DNA from: Solen grandis
Lineage: Eukaryota > Mollusca > Bivalvia > Adapedonta > Solenidae
DNA: 64,000 nucleotides
Direction: 5' to 3'
NCBI GenBank assembly: GCA_021229015.1
Contig: CM037788.1
Location: 39,394,024-39,458,023 of the forward strand
Within the stretch, counting starts at the first letter, position 1. Each line of letters begins with the position of its first letter. The notes beneath the pieces were generated by a model, which saw nothing but the letters and a program-made list of their open reading frames with translations, did no database searches and had not been told where the DNA came from. Positions 1 to 11,963 of the stretch are shown in pieces. The translations under genes and the position numbers were made by a program.

Positions 1-299
1 GCGGACACAAATATACTTACTTTGCTCCAGTTAAGATATTTGACCTTGAATTGTGACCTTGACCTTGAACCTAGCCATCTGAAACCTATGTTCTGCACAT
101 CCTCTCACTCTGGGTGATACTTCTGCCAAATAGTTTTCATTTATATTAAGTGGTTCAAAAGATACAGAGCGGACACGAAATTGCTAACGGACGGACGGAC
201 AGACGGACGGACAGACGGACGGACGGACAGACGGACGGACGGACAGACGGACGGACGACCAGCGGCATAACATAATACAGCCCTTCGGGCGTATAAAAA
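1..299 (+). repeat. 3' part of dispersed tandem-bearing repeat (family D)
   Basis: The block GCGGACAC occurs at position 1 and again near 169. It is followed by a GGAC/AGAC microsatellite (about 187-257) and then a terminal hairpin GCCC-TT-GGGC (280-290) followed by GTATAAAAA. The same end plan (CG-rich microsatellite, hairpin, A-run) is seen in the other tandem-bearing repeats of this window. The left part lies outside the window. Confidence 0.6.
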
Positions 300-418
300 T
301 GAATTGCATCTAAACTTGAACACCAAATGTAGCATAATAAACAGCTGAACTGTACCTAAACTTTGACCCCAAATACAGCATGATTATGGCACTGCTCTGT
401 GCAAAGGACAGTACTTAC

Positions 419-676
419 TTGTGACATTAGGACACATTTTCTCATCAGTATTGTCCCCGCAGTCATCCTCCCCATCGCACCACCACGACCTGTACACGCA
501 ATGCCCGTTTTGACATTTTGATTTCCACGACGGACAAACCTGCGTGTGGTTACCTGTGCAGTTGCTCTCATCGGCTCCATCAAAACAATGATTAGAACTG
601 TCACATACATACTGCTGCAAGACACAGTGAGGAATACCTCTGGGGCAGGTGAACTCATCTTCTTCACAAACCGTGG
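419..676 (-). CDS. LRP-like receptor, exon with LDLR class A repeats 4 and 5
   Basis: Fifth visible exon of a minus-strand LDL-receptor-related protein. It is bounded by an acceptor TTTTCAG before 676 and a donor GTAAGT after 419, phase 1 in and phase 1 out, 258 bp. It encodes two cysteine-rich LDLR class A modules, each with six cysteines. The first contains VCEEDEFTC and ends CFDGADESNC. The second contains KCQNGHC and ends DDCGDNTDEKMC. Such modules bind calcium and ligands on the outside of the cell. In the first module the acidic residue before the fifth cysteine is His (SNHC), so one usual calcium ligand is missing. The second module is canonical. The gene continues to the left of the window. 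LRP5/6 have only three such modules after their propellers, so five or more argues for the LRP1/LRP2 type. Confidence 0.88.
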
Positions 677-888
677 CTGAAAATGTGACAGTGAAAAAAA
701 GATGTGATAAGTTTGCCTCATGTTTGCTGTAGATGTAGATAAATTAACAACATGGAAGAAATTTCTTTTGTAAGATCAGGGAGGATGGTTGCCTGTTTTC
801 AATATGTAAAGAAACATTCAAACTAAATCATTGGATTATTCAATCACCACACTGGAATATCATGTGACCAATAGTCCTGGTTTACATA

Positions 889-2199
889 AACAAGAGGCCC
901 ATGAGGCCCTAAATCGCTCACCTGAGATAAATGGGTTGACCAAAGGAACATCTGTACCAATTTATTTTAAAATGTGGCCAGTAGTTTTGAAGAAGATGAT
1001 TTTTAAAGTTTTCATTTTTTTTTCTTTTTGTTGCCATGGCAACCAGAGTTCTATATGGATCAAGTTAATTTTAGCAACTTTTGTGAAGGTTGACCAAGGA
1101 TCATTCCTGCCAAATTTAATCAATTTCTGTCAATTGGTTTCTGAGGAAATGTTGATTAAAGTTTTCCCAATATACATATAAGGCAAATAAGCCCCGCCCC
1201 TGGCGGCCATGTTTTTTTACGGATCAGAATAATTTTAGCAACTTTGGTAGAGGTTGACCCAAGGAACATCTGTACCAATTTATTTTAAAATCTGGCCAGT
1301 AGTTTTGAAGAGGATGATTTTTAAAGTTTTCATTTTTTTTTCTTTTTGTTGCCATGGCAACCAGAGTTCTATATGGATCAAGTTTATTTTAGCAACTTTT
1401 GTGAAGGTTGACCCAAGGATCATCCATGCCAAGTTTAATCAAATTCTGTCCAGTGGTTTCAGAGGAGATGTTGTTTAAAGTTTTCCCTATAAACATATAA
1501 GGCAAATAAGCCCCGCCCCTAGGGGCCATGTTTTTTTACGGATCGGAATAATTTTAGCAACTTTGGTAGAGGTTGACCCAAGGAACATCTATACCAATTT
1601 ATTTTAAAATCTGGCCAGTAGTTTTGAAGAAGATGATTTTTAAAGTTTTCATTTTTTTTTCTTTTTGTTGCCATGGCAACCAGAGTTCTACATGGATCAA
1701 GTATATTTAAGCAACTTTTGTGAAGGTTGACCCAAGGATCATCCCTGCCAAGTTTAATCAAATTCTGTCCAGTGGTTTCAGAGGAGATGTTGTTTAAAGG
1801 TTTCTCTATATACATATAAGGCAAATAAGCCCCGCCCCTGGCGGCCATGTTTTTTTACGGACCGGAATAATTTTAGCAACTTTGGTAGAGGTTGACCCAA
1901 GGAACATCTGTACCAAATTATTTTGAAATCTGGCCAGTAGTTTTGAAGGAGATGATTTTTAAAGTTTTCAAATATTTTTTCTTTTTGTTGCCATGGCAAC
2001 CAGAGTTCTTCATGGATCAACTTTATTTTAGCAACATTTGTAGAGCCTCACCCAAGGAACATTCCTGCCAAGTTTCATTCAATTCTGTCCAGCGGTTTCA
2101 GAGGAGATGTCGTTTAAAGCAAATTGTTGACGACACACGATGACGGACGACGGACGAAGGGCGATCACAAAAGCTCACCTTGTGCTCAGGTGAGCTAAA
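889..2199 (+). repeat. Tandem-bearing dispersed repeat (family A), copy 1
   Basis: It starts AACAAGAGGCCCATGAGG, then CGCTCACCTGAG. Four internal units of about 319 bp follow (GGTTGACC.. at about 933, 1252, 1571 and 1890), then a GACGG-type microsatellite. It ends in AGCTCACC...GGTGAGCTAA. The end GGTGAGC is complementary to GCTCACC near the start. It lies in an intron of the receptor gene. There is no coding potential beyond chance open frames repeated in each unit. A very similar copy is at 26498-27846. Confidence 0.85.
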
Positions 2200-2268
2200 C
2201 ACATGTGAGTTTGTTTGTGATACTGTCTGTAAGCAGCTGCCCATGTATGGAAGAGGAAATTTTCCCTT

Positions 2269-2707
2269 AACAAGAGCACCACATGCGGATGTCAATGCTC
2301 ATCTTTTTTCTTTGTGTGTATGTTTTTTTGTTGTTGTTTTAATTAAAAGGGTAGATCAATTTTGTCAAAATGGACCTCTATAAGAATGTAGCCCTTGTGA
2401 TAGTGAAAAAAGTAAATAAAGGTCCATGACAGTAAATTTAATGGTTTAGAAGTTATGGCTAAGGTTTTAGTTCTTCACTGTATTTTTTTAAAGGGAGATA
2501 AATTTGGTCAAAATAAACCTATGACTTATGGCCCTTGATGGGAATGTAGCTCTTGTGATAGTGAACAAGTATGTGAAGTTTGATGACAGAAGGTTTAATG
2601 GTTTAGAAGTTATAGCCGAGGTAACAACTACGCTGCCGCCAATGACAACTACGCCAGAGCAATGACATTAGCTCAACTTTTTTCCTTTGAAAAACAGCCA
2701 AGCTAAC
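2269..2707 (+). repeat. Tandem-bearing dispersed repeat (family E)
   Basis: It starts AACAAGAGCACCACATGCGG. Two internal units of roughly 130 bp follow, each containing GTTTAGAAGTTAT. Then comes a degenerate CGCCG/CTACGCC tract and an end AGCTCAACTTTTTTCC...GAAAAA..AAGCTAA. The plan is the same as family A but the sequence differs. Limits are approximate. Confidence 0.5.
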
Positions 2708-2847
2708 AAAAGATTAAAGTATTGTTTAAATATTGACACCAAAATATTGAAAACATCACTATGGAAGGAATTGGAAGTATGGAAAATGTCCAAAATTCAT
2801 TTACACACTATCTCTTAGACTTGAAATAATAATTCAGAAGCTGTTAC

Positions 2848-2973
2848 CATTTCTAGTACAGTTTTCTTCATCGCTGCCATCAGGACAATCCAGGTCAAAA
2901 TCACATGTCCAATTGGCATTAATACAGTGTCCCTTCGTACACTGAAACTGACCTGGTGCGCAAGTTGGAATTG
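2848..2973 (-). CDS. LRP-like receptor, exon with LDLR class A repeat 3
   Basis: 126-bp exon between acceptor CTCTTTCAG (before 2973) and a GTAACA donor (after 2848), phase 1 on both sides. It encodes one complete class A module: CAPGQFQC, then [10 protein letters not shown], then [13 protein letters not shown]. All six cysteines and the acidic DxSDE calcium motif are present. NWT and NCT are potential N-glycosylation sites. Joining to the neighbouring exons at 5994-6113 and 419-676 keeps the frame. One exon per module with phase 1 borders is the usual arrangement in this receptor family. Confidence 0.88.
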
Positions 2974-3066
2974 CTGAAAGAGCAAAAACATTATTCAAAC
3001 TAATAGGTTTAACCCTATATTTTCACATCAATCATAAAACAAGAAATACATGTATGGAAATTCCAC

Positions 3067-5311
3067 AACAAGAGGGCCATGATGGCCCTGGATCGCTCAC
3101 CTGAGTATACGGTTACCCAAGGAACATCAGTCTGTATTAAAAAATTTTGAAATCTGGCCAGTAGTTTTGAAGGAGATGATCCATGTTAAGTTTTATCAAA
3201 TTCTGTCCAGCAGTTTCAGAGATGTCATTTAATGATTTCACTATATACATATAAGGCAAATAAGCCCCGCACCTGGCAGCAATGTTTTTTTATGGATCAG
3301 AATAATTTCAGCAACTTTTGTGAAGCTTCACCCAAAGATCATCCCTGCCAAATTAAATCAAATTCTGTCCAGTGATTTCAGACGAGATGTCGTTTTCACG
3401 GCAATAATTTTCACAATCTTGGTAAGTGTCTATAAGATGATGCTACACACCAAATATCTAAACTCCAGGTCTCATGGGTTTTGACAAGATGAATTTTGAA
3501 GGTTTTCCTACATTACTCTATGTACAATAAGTCTCCCCTGGGGCAGGCCTAATTTTGACCCAGGGCTATTATTTTAACAATCTTGGTAAGGGTCCATAAG
3601 ATGATGCTATACACCAAATATCTAAGCTCCAGGCCTTATGGGTTTTCACAAGAAGAATTTTTAAAGTTTTCATATATAACTCTATGTAAAAAAGTGACCC
3701 CTGGGGCAGGCCTAATTTTGACCCCAGGGCCATAATTTTAACAATCTTGGTAATGGTCCATAAGATGATGCTACACGCCAAATATCTAAGCTCCAGGCCT
3801 TATACTTTCTTACAAGAAGATTTTTAAGGTTTTCTTATTATAACTCTATGTAAAATCATGTGACCCCTAGGGCGGGGCCAATTTTGACCCCAGGGTCATA
3901 ATTTGAAAAATCTTGGTAGAGAGTCATAAGATCATGCTACATACCAACAAGAGGGCCATGATGGCCCTGAATCGCTCACCTGAGTACCATTGCTTCAACT
4001 GATGTCAAGGTTTTTAAACAGACAAGGATTCTGATATAACTTAATCTAAAACATTTTACCCCTGACAATACTACACACCAAATATCTAAGCAATGGGCCA
4101 TATGGTTTCAGAGAAGACTTGGGCGCAGGGTCATTTATCACCGTAGGGCCAAGACTTTGAAAATCTTTGTAATGAACCATTAGATGCTACTACATACCAA
4201 AAATCTTAGCTCTAGGCCTTATTGATTCATAGAAGAAGATTTTTTAAGATTTTCCTATTTAACTCTATGTAAAACAAGTGACCCCTGGTGTGGGGTCATT
4301 TATCACCATTGGGCTATGATTTGTACAATCTTGGTAGTGGCCCATAAGATGATGCTACATACCAAATATCTAAGCTCTAGGCCTTATGGATTCATAGAAG
4401 AAGATTTTTTAAGATTTTCCTATATAACTCTATGTAAAACAAGTGACCCCTGGTGCGGGGTCATTTATCACCATAGGGCTATGATTTGTACAATCTTGGT
4501 AGTGGCCCATAAGATGATGCTACATACCAAATATCTAAGCTCTAGGCCTTATGGATTCATAGAAGAAGATTTTTTAAGATTTTTCTATATAACTCTATGT
4601 AAAACAAGTGACCCCTGGTGCGGGGTCATTTATCACCATAGGGCAATGATTTATACAATCTTGGTAGTGGCCCATAAGATGATGCTACATACCAAATATC
4701 TAAGCTCTAGGCCTTGCAGTTTTGCAGAAGAAGATTTTCAAAGTTTGCATTTTTAAAATCTATTTTTAGCTCCTGTGACCTAATTATGCAATGGACCAGA
4801 ACCATTTATACAACTTTAGTAGAGCTTCATCCAAGGAACATTCCTGCAAAATATTTTTCAAATTGGCCAAGCCGTTTAGGAGGAGATGTTGTTTGAAGCA
4901 ATTGTTGACGCCGGACGCACGCACGCACGGACGCACGGACGCACGGACGACGGACGCCGGACAAAAGGCGATCAGAAAAGCTCACCTTGAGCACGTTGTG
5001 CTCATGTGAGCTAAAAATCAAAAGCCTAGGCCTTGTGGTTTCAGAGAAGAAGATTTTTAAAATTTTCATTTTTAAAATCTATTTTTAGCTCCTGTGACCT
5101 AGATTTTTGACCAATCAAAATAAGTTTAACAACTTGGTAAAGGGCCCCATAATGAACATCCTGTGAAGTTTTATCAAAATCCAGTGAGTAGTTTAGAAGG
5201 AAATGTTGTTTAAAGAAATTCTTGACGACGGACGCACAGATGCACGGACGACGGACAAAAGGCAATCAGAAAAACTCACCATGAGCATGTTGTGCTCAGG
5301 TGAGCTAAAAA
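3067..5311 (+). repeat. Composite of nested family A repeats
   Basis: Two left ends of the family A type (AACAAGAGGGCCATGATGG) occur at 3067 and 3946. Two right ends (GTGAGCTAAAAA) occur at about 5016 and 5311. Between them are many units of about 150 bp built on CATAAGATGATGCTACA..CCAAATATCTAAGC..AGGCCTTATGG. Three of them around 4316-4720 are nearly identical. GACGCACGG-type microsatellites precede both right ends. The pattern suggests one copy inserted into, or recombined with, another. No gene is seen inside. Confidence 0.7.
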
Positions 5312-5737
5312 CAAAGTTTCCAATATGGAATTCATGTTTGATGAACAATAAACAGATGACAGTAATTCAATATAGTTCCTGCAAGATAAATCACTACACT
5401 TAGACGCGCATGACCCTACATCTGTGCCATAAATATCTGTACCATTTGTTAATAAATATTCATGAGGTAAAGGCTTAACTTTTTAAAAGAGCAACTGTTT
5501 TAAAGGAGCAAATCCTGCAACATTTCATTGGTCAAATGATCCTTGTTTTCTCTGCCATGGATCCAATGAAATGCCTTATTAATAATTCATGAGTACAAAA
5601 ATTTTCAAACCAAATATCCCACGGTCAATTAAGAAGCATAGTGTATAAAGCAAATGTGGGTTTTCTGACATTGAGCAAGGCATCACTTGACTCAAAGGTA
5701 TAAGATCAAACTATGCCACTTATTCCTATACAGTATG
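5312..5737. other. AT-rich intron sequence
   Basis: Receptor intron with no exon signal. A fragment of the CATGAATATTCATG-type element (GGTAAAGGCTTAAC) lies at about 5460-5485. Confidence 0.4.
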
Positions 5738-5964
5738 TTAAACCCTTTCATGTAGAAATCTTTGACTTTATGAACATCAATTTATTGAACTTTAAATGGT
5801 ATATGAAACGACTGATTTTCATTTGCCCTGTGGACTGTGTAGGATCGTAGTTACAATGTTGTATGAGTAAACAGAGGAGACCATGATTCCAAGAGCTGCC
5901 TGATCTGGGTCTGCTCTGTTTGCAAATGCGTTAGAAATAGTTTATATGAAGAGTAAAGGGTTAA
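5738..5964 (+). mobile_element. TTAA-flanked miniature element, family 2
   Basis: Bounded by TTAAACCCTTTCATG at the left and AGTAAAGGGTTAA at the right, with TTAA at each border. Miniature non-autonomous DNA transposons with TTAA targets are typically piggyBac-related. That assignment is inference. Its right edge lies only 29 bp from the splice donor of the exon ending at 5994. Confidence 0.6.
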
Positions 5965-5993
5965 TTTAGTGAATGTTTGCAACAGGTACTTAC

Positions 5994-6113
5994 GGCAACC
6001 TTCTTCATCTGAACTGTCACCACAATCATTATCCAGGTCACACTTCCATGATTCAGGAATACACCGGCCATCACTCTTGCATGTAAACTGGTCTTCAGCA
6101 CAGGTCTCGTATT
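5994..6113 (-). CDS. LRP-like receptor, exon with LDLR class A repeat 2
   Basis: 120-bp exon between acceptor ATTCCAG (before 6113) and donor GTAAGT (after 5994), phase 1 to phase 1. It encodes one canonical class A module: TCAEDQFTC, then [10 protein letters not shown], then [13 protein letters not shown]. Six cysteines and the complete acidic calcium cage are present. It joins in frame to the exon at 7095-7406 (upstream in the gene) and to 2848-2973 (downstream). Confidence 0.9.
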
Positions 6114-6146
6114 CTGGAATGTAACATGATATAGAGTCACAAATAA

Positions 6147-6680
6147 TTAACCCTTTACCTTTGTCTCATGAATATTCATGCACCGATTTTTGACTTGATG
6201 AATATTAACCTTTTACCTCACAGATTTATGATTTGATGAATATGTATTTACTGAACTTTAATTGGAAATATGAAGCAATGGATATTTTTTGCTTTATAGA
6301 CTCTACAATGTATCAGATTATCATAAAGGCATCCTAGGAGACAATGTGGTATGCCGTTGACCTAAGTTACACAAAAGAAGAAATGAGTTTGTGAAACTTT
6401 GTCTGAGATCACCTTGTCATGACTGAGAAATAATCCCTTAACAACGGATTATAGTGGAAAACAGCTAGAAAGGCCCATCATTGGCATGAACACAGTATTT
6501 AGGCATAATGTCTCGCGTCTGCATGTCTCCTTTGTTTGCCCATACAGTATTGTAGCTCAGATGCTTCAAAGACTTCAGAGCAAAGAAAAATCCATTGTTT
6601 CATAAACCTATTTAAAGTTCAGAAAATGAATATTTATTAAGTCATAAATTTGTTCAAAATTATTCATGAGGTAAAGGCTT
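6147..6680. mobile_element. Paired family 2 TTAA elements, opposed
   Basis: A left end TTAACCCTTTACC with CATGAATATTCATG is at 6147. A mirror-image end ATTCATGAGGTAAAGGCTTAA is at about 6660-6680. The interior contains the family 2 motif GAACTTTAATTGG and its reverse near 6610. It looks like two partial copies head to head. No coding sequence. Confidence 0.45.
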
Positions 6681-7094
6681 AACTTTATTAAGGAGTAACT
6701 GTTGAAAGCTTTTTTTATAATACACAACAAAAAAACACTACTGGAATTAATCTGAATGAATAGAAAACAGTATTATCAGAAAAGTTTAGATAGTTTACTT
6801 AGATAACATTAATTTGATGCCACAACATGACATCAACCAAAAAAAAGTCTTCTTTTTCTTAATCCTAAAATAACTTAGAGTAAGAAAAATAATCAACCAC
6901 TGGATTAATTCAGGAGATCCCATCTCTTAAATATTCTTTTCAAGTTTGACATTCACAAAGGTTCATTTCAGACATGGGTTGGGCTCTCCCAATGTTTGAT
7001 TCAAAGTAATGATAGATGCTATTAACAACAGATTGTATAATGAAATAAACACTTTATTTTGGATGCAAGTGTTGCGTCTGCATGATAAACTCAC
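6681..7094. other. Intron sequence, no feature seen
   Basis: AT-rich intron between receptor exons. I see no repeat boundary or exon here. Confidence 0.4.
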
Positions 7095-7406
7095 CACAGT
7101 CCACTTCATCACTGTGATCCAGGCAATCATTATCCCTGTCACATTTCCACGATGGGGAAATACACCGCCCATTGTTACACGTAAACTCATCATCTCGACA
7201 TGTTGAGTTGGGCTTCTGACATGCCCCTGACGTGTTTGTCCATCCATGTGGACAACAGTGTTCATCACCACCTATGGCCATGACAGACAAAGTGGCATTG
7301 TTTGAACAGCGACATGTACGGTTCATGCCATGCCCTGCAGACAATGGGGGTTTCAAAAGGCATAGCTGGGAACATGCCATGGTCTGGGAACAGGCTGTGT
7401 TACCAC
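7095..7406 (-). CDS. LRP-like receptor, exon with EGF-like module and LDLR class A repeat 1
   Basis: 312-bp exon between acceptor TGTATTACAG (before 7406) and donor GTGAGT (after 7095), phase 1 to phase 1. The first part, [16 protein letters not shown], is the EGF-like module that closes a YWTD propeller in LRP receptors (compare the family consensus C..NGGCSHLCL). Then come [11 protein letters not shown] and a spacer with CQKPNSTC. The end is a canonical class A module: [30 protein letters not shown]. The first 22 exon bases plus the last 25 intron bases form the unit of the adjacent 47-bp minisatellite, so the authentic acceptor is the last of a long series. The frame fits the exon at 18854-18992, where the split codon gives Gly. 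Confidence 0.9.
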
Positions 7407-9086
7407 CTGTAATACAGAAACAGTAATCTCTTGGGAACAGGCTGTGTAAATACCTGTAATACAGATACAGTACCACTGTGTTACCACTTATAATACGGAA
7501 ACAGTAATCTCTTGGGAATGGGCTGTGTTACCACCTGTAATACGGAAACAGTAATCTTTTGGGAACAGTCTGTGTTACCACCTGTAATACAGAAACAGTA
7601 ATCTTTTGGGAACAGGCTGTGTTAATACCTGTAATACAGATAGTTATCTCTTGGGAACGGGCTGTGTTACCACTTCTTATACGGAAACAGTAATCTCTTG
7701 GGAACGGGCTGGGTTACCACCTGTAATACGGAAACACTAATCTCTTGGGAACGGGCTGTGTTACCACTTGTAATACAGAAACAGTAATCTCTTGGGAACA
7801 GACTGTGTTACCACTTGTAATACAGAAACAGTAATCTCTTGGGAACAGACTGTGTTACAACCTGTAATACAGAAACAGTAATCTCTTGGGAACAGGCTGG
7901 GTTACCACCTGTAATACAGAAACAGTAATCTCTTGGGAACAGGCTGTGTTACCACCTGTAATACAGAAACAGTAATCTCTTGGGAATTGGCTGGGTTACC
8001 ACCTGTAATACAGAAACAGTAATCTCTTGGGAACAGGCTGTGTTACCACCTGTAATATGGAAACAGTAATCTCTTGGGAACAGGCTGTGTTACCACCTGT
8101 AATACAGAAACTGTAATCTCTTGGGAACGGGCTGTGTTACCACGTTTTATACAGAAACTGTAATCTCTTGGGAACAGGCTGTGTTACCACTTCTAATACA
8201 GAAACAGTAATCTCTTGGGAACAGGATGGGTTACCACTTGTAATACAGAAACAGTAATCTCTTGGGAACAGGCTGTGTTACCACCTGTAGTGCAGAAGCA
8301 GTAATCTCTTGGGAGCAGGCTGTGTTACCACCTGTAATGCAGAAACAGTAATATCTTTGGAACAGGCTGTGTTACCACTTGTAATACAGAAACAGTAATA
8401 TCTTGGGAACAGGCTGTGTTACCACTTGTAATACAGAAACAGTAATATCTTGGGAACAGGCTGTGTTACCACTTGTAATACAGAAACAGTAATATCTTGG
8501 GAACAGGCTGTGTTACCACTTGTAATACAGAAACAGTAATATCTTTGGAACAGGCTGTGTTACCACTTGTAATACAGAAACAGTAATATCTTTGGAACAG
8601 GCTGTGTTACCACTTGTAATACAGAAACAGTAATATCTTTGGAACAGGCTGTGTTACCACCTGTAATACAGAAACAGTAATATCTTTGGAACAGGCTGTG
8701 TTACCACCTGTAATACAGAAACAGTAATATCTTTGGAACAGGCTGTGTTACCACCTGTAATACAGAAACAGTAATATCTTTGGAACAGGCTGTGTTACCA
8801 CCTGTAATACAGAAACAGTAATATCTTTGGAACAGGCTGTGTTACCACTTGTAATACAGAAACAGTAATATCTTTGGAACAGGCTGTGTTACCACCTGTA
8901 AAGCAGAAACAGTAATATCTTTGGAACAGGCTGTGTTACCACCTGTAATACAGAAACAGTAATATCTTTGGAACAGGCTGTGTTACCACCTGTAATACAG
9001 AAACAGTAATATCTTTGGAACAGGCTGTGTTACCACTTGTAATACAGAAACAGTAATATCTTTGGAACAGGCTGTGTTACCACTTG
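7388..9086 (-). repeat. 47-bp minisatellite carrying a 3' splice site in every unit
   Basis: About 36 tandem units of 47 bp. Read on the minus strand, each unit has 25 bases ending TTTCTGTATTACAG, identical to the end of the receptor intron, followed by 22 bases GTGGTAACACAGCCTGTTCC.., identical to the start of the exon at 7406. The first unit overlaps the exon itself. Units near the exon carry CTCTTGGGAA and distal ones ATCTTTGGAA (plus strand), so the array expanded progressively away from the exon. The array is broken at 9087 by a transposon insertion and continues in degenerate form at 12410-12640. Confidence 0.95.
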
Positions 9087-9088
9087 TA

Positions 9089-9839
9089 CAGTGCGGCTCG
9101 CGTTCAAGTTGGCATTTTTAGCGTGTAACGTGCGTGTAACGTGCGTTCCGTGTCCGTGTAATGTGCGTGTAACGTGCGTGCGTGTACCGTGTAACCGTGT
9201 AACATTCTCAACGTGTGGTCCGTGTAGCATCGTTTATATCGTGTGTAACGTGTTAAACTGTAACATGTCACGGTGTAAAATCATTCGGCTTATTGTACTA
9301 GAACCCTGATGGAAATGAGTCTTGATCGAGGTAAAAAACACATATTATCATGTATGTTTGCGTCCTGCTTTATGCATGAAAAAAAAAACTGCTTACATGT
9401 GCATCTGGTGTGAAATGATACAACTTATGCTGTTGGATATACCATATTTCATAATGCACATTGCTTCAACTTTATATAAATTAATAATAAAATACGACTT
9501 GCCGATTTCCTATATCTCCTCAGTCCTCACGAATATTATAACCACTATTTATTCCGTTTACAGGTAAAATGTAACTCAAAATTTGCTGGCTCGGAATTTA
9601 TACTCTATCGTGCGGGTGGCACATTGTGTCGTTTAGCAGGGACTTCCTGTGTATTCCAGTTTGACACGATACACCATCTATGCACAGGAAACATTAATTT
9701 TGACACCCAAGACCAAGAGTACATTTGAGGAAGTTAGGTGTCAGACTGGGTAGCTGGACTCGGATTATACGTAAATCGTCACCTTGTCCTGGTACATGTA
9801 ACTTAACGTTTGACGACTTATGTGTAATTCTCTCTCTCC

Positions 9840-9887
<48 letters not shown>

Positions 9888-10784
9888 GCCTAGATGTGAT
9901 ATATATACAATGAATTTTAAACTTCAACTATCATGCTCATTATTAACTAATTAATTTTAATGTTCACGTTATAACCGCAACGAATACATCCAAGACTTAA
10001 ACCTTTCATCTACCTAAGGAAGCACTCGATAAGATGAACTTATTGATCGATTGCGTTTTTTGAATTTATTCGATAAACTGATATGAAATTAGGAATTAAT
10101 ATTGCCGAAAGCATAACTTTAAATACTCGCTTTTCCATACATATCCTGGTGATGGTACAGGTAATTATAAAGATAAAATGGGCTCGATTTTTCCACTCCT
10201 AAAACTATTGAATGTTTTTATCCGTCTTTTGAAAATCATTTGGGGTTGGTTGTTTTGTCTGTCTTCCAATAATGAGTAATCAAACATTGTATACACAGAT
10301 TCGTATAATCGTCAATTCTATTCGTTTTCTTATTAAAAGAATTAGAAAAAAAAGATTGATAAGTGTCTATGGACGAAAACAACTACAGCTAGTATATGTG
10401 GCTAAAATTATAGATTACCAACAATACGATACGATTTTTTTAATTCTGTGTTCAGATTTGTTTCGGTAAATGGCCAGATCGGTAATTAATTAAATAAAAA
10501 GGTAACTCCTTTGATGTTTCATTTATTGATTATATATGGAATTTTGTTCCCAAACTTTAATGATAGTGTGATAAATAGATCATACGCATTGAATGGAGTA
10601 TGCATTCATACATTGTACATGAACGTAATCATATAAAAATAAAACTAGATGTGGGTGTTCCTCGGAACACTTGTGTCGCCTGCATTTAAGCATGTTTGAT
10701 GAAAGAATTGACTAGAAAATCGATCTTTTGACAAATTATTGATAAAGCATAATCTATTTTGTGAGGTACAAAATAACACCAAAT

Positions 10785-10817
<33 letters not shown>

Positions 10818-11931
10818 TTTTTTATTTTTTTTTTGGGGGGGGGGGGGGGGGAATAAAATATTAAAACAGTGCAATATGTAATAATTTTCCGAGCACTTTC
10901 GACTATACAGTCTTCATCAGAGGAGTGTCAGAATGACTATGAATTCAAAACATTAACTGTAAGAAAAATTATGACGTCATTAAGCACTTATGACGTTAAT
11001 TATATATATGTTGCAAGTTTGTAGTCATCATTATCATTATTGAGTTATCATTCTTGTGTACTGCACTCAGACCAATGAGATCTATCTACTATAAATGTTT
11101 AAGGCAACACTTCAAATACTTTACAAGTTATGCACCACACAAGAATTAAATCCAAAAAAATAAACAAAGGGAAATAACTCCAAAAATACAACAGTTATCA
11201 TTCTTGCACAATGCACTCCATGAGATCTTTCCACCTGTGAGGTTTCAAAGTAATACCTCAAATACTTTTCGTGTTATGCTCCAGACAAAAATGAAGTCTG
11301 AGTATCAACAAAGGGCAATAACTCAAGGAAAAAGAGAAACAGAGTTATCATTCATGTGCACTGCACTCAGACCATTGAGATCTATGAAGTTTCAAGTCAA
11401 CACCTCAAATACGTTTCGAGTTATGCCCCAGACAAAAATTAAGTCTGAAAATCAACAAAGGGAAATAACTCAGAAAATATGAAAGTCATGGTTATCATTC
11501 TTGTGCACTGCACTCCACCTCAATGTGATCTATCCATGTTTTAACTTTCAAGGTGATACCTCAAATACTTTTTGAGTTATGGTCCGGACAAAAATAAAAT
11601 CTCAGAATCAACAAAGGGTAATAACTCAGAAAATACGAAAGTCAGAGTTATCATTCTTGTGCACTGCACTCCACCTCAATGTGATCTATCCATGTTTTAA
11701 CTTTCAAGGTGATACCTCAAATACTTTTTGAGTTATGGTCCGGACAAAAGTAAAATCTCAGAATCAACAAAGGGTAATAACTCAGAAAATACGAAAGTCA
11801 GAGTTATCATTCTTGTGCACTGCACTCCACCTCAATGTGATCTATCCATGTTTTAAGTTTCAAGGTGATACCTCAAATACTTTTCGAGTTATGCTCCGGA
11901 CAAGAAAGTGTGACGCCGACGACGCCGACGA

Positions 11932-11963
<32 letters not shown>

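Noticed and set aside
831..2143. Several 70-116 codon frames in 831-2143 and 26459-27911
   Set aside because: The same peptide recurs in each tandem unit of the family A repeat. There is no gene structure.
7388..9086. CRISPR-like regular repeat array
   Set aside because: The units are contiguous 47-bp copies without unique spacers, they contain a spliceosomal acceptor, and the genome is animal. It is a minisatellite.
9322..9567. 81-codon frame, repeated identically at 13955-14200
   Set aside because: Its identity reflects the recent segmental duplication, not selection. No family resemblance.
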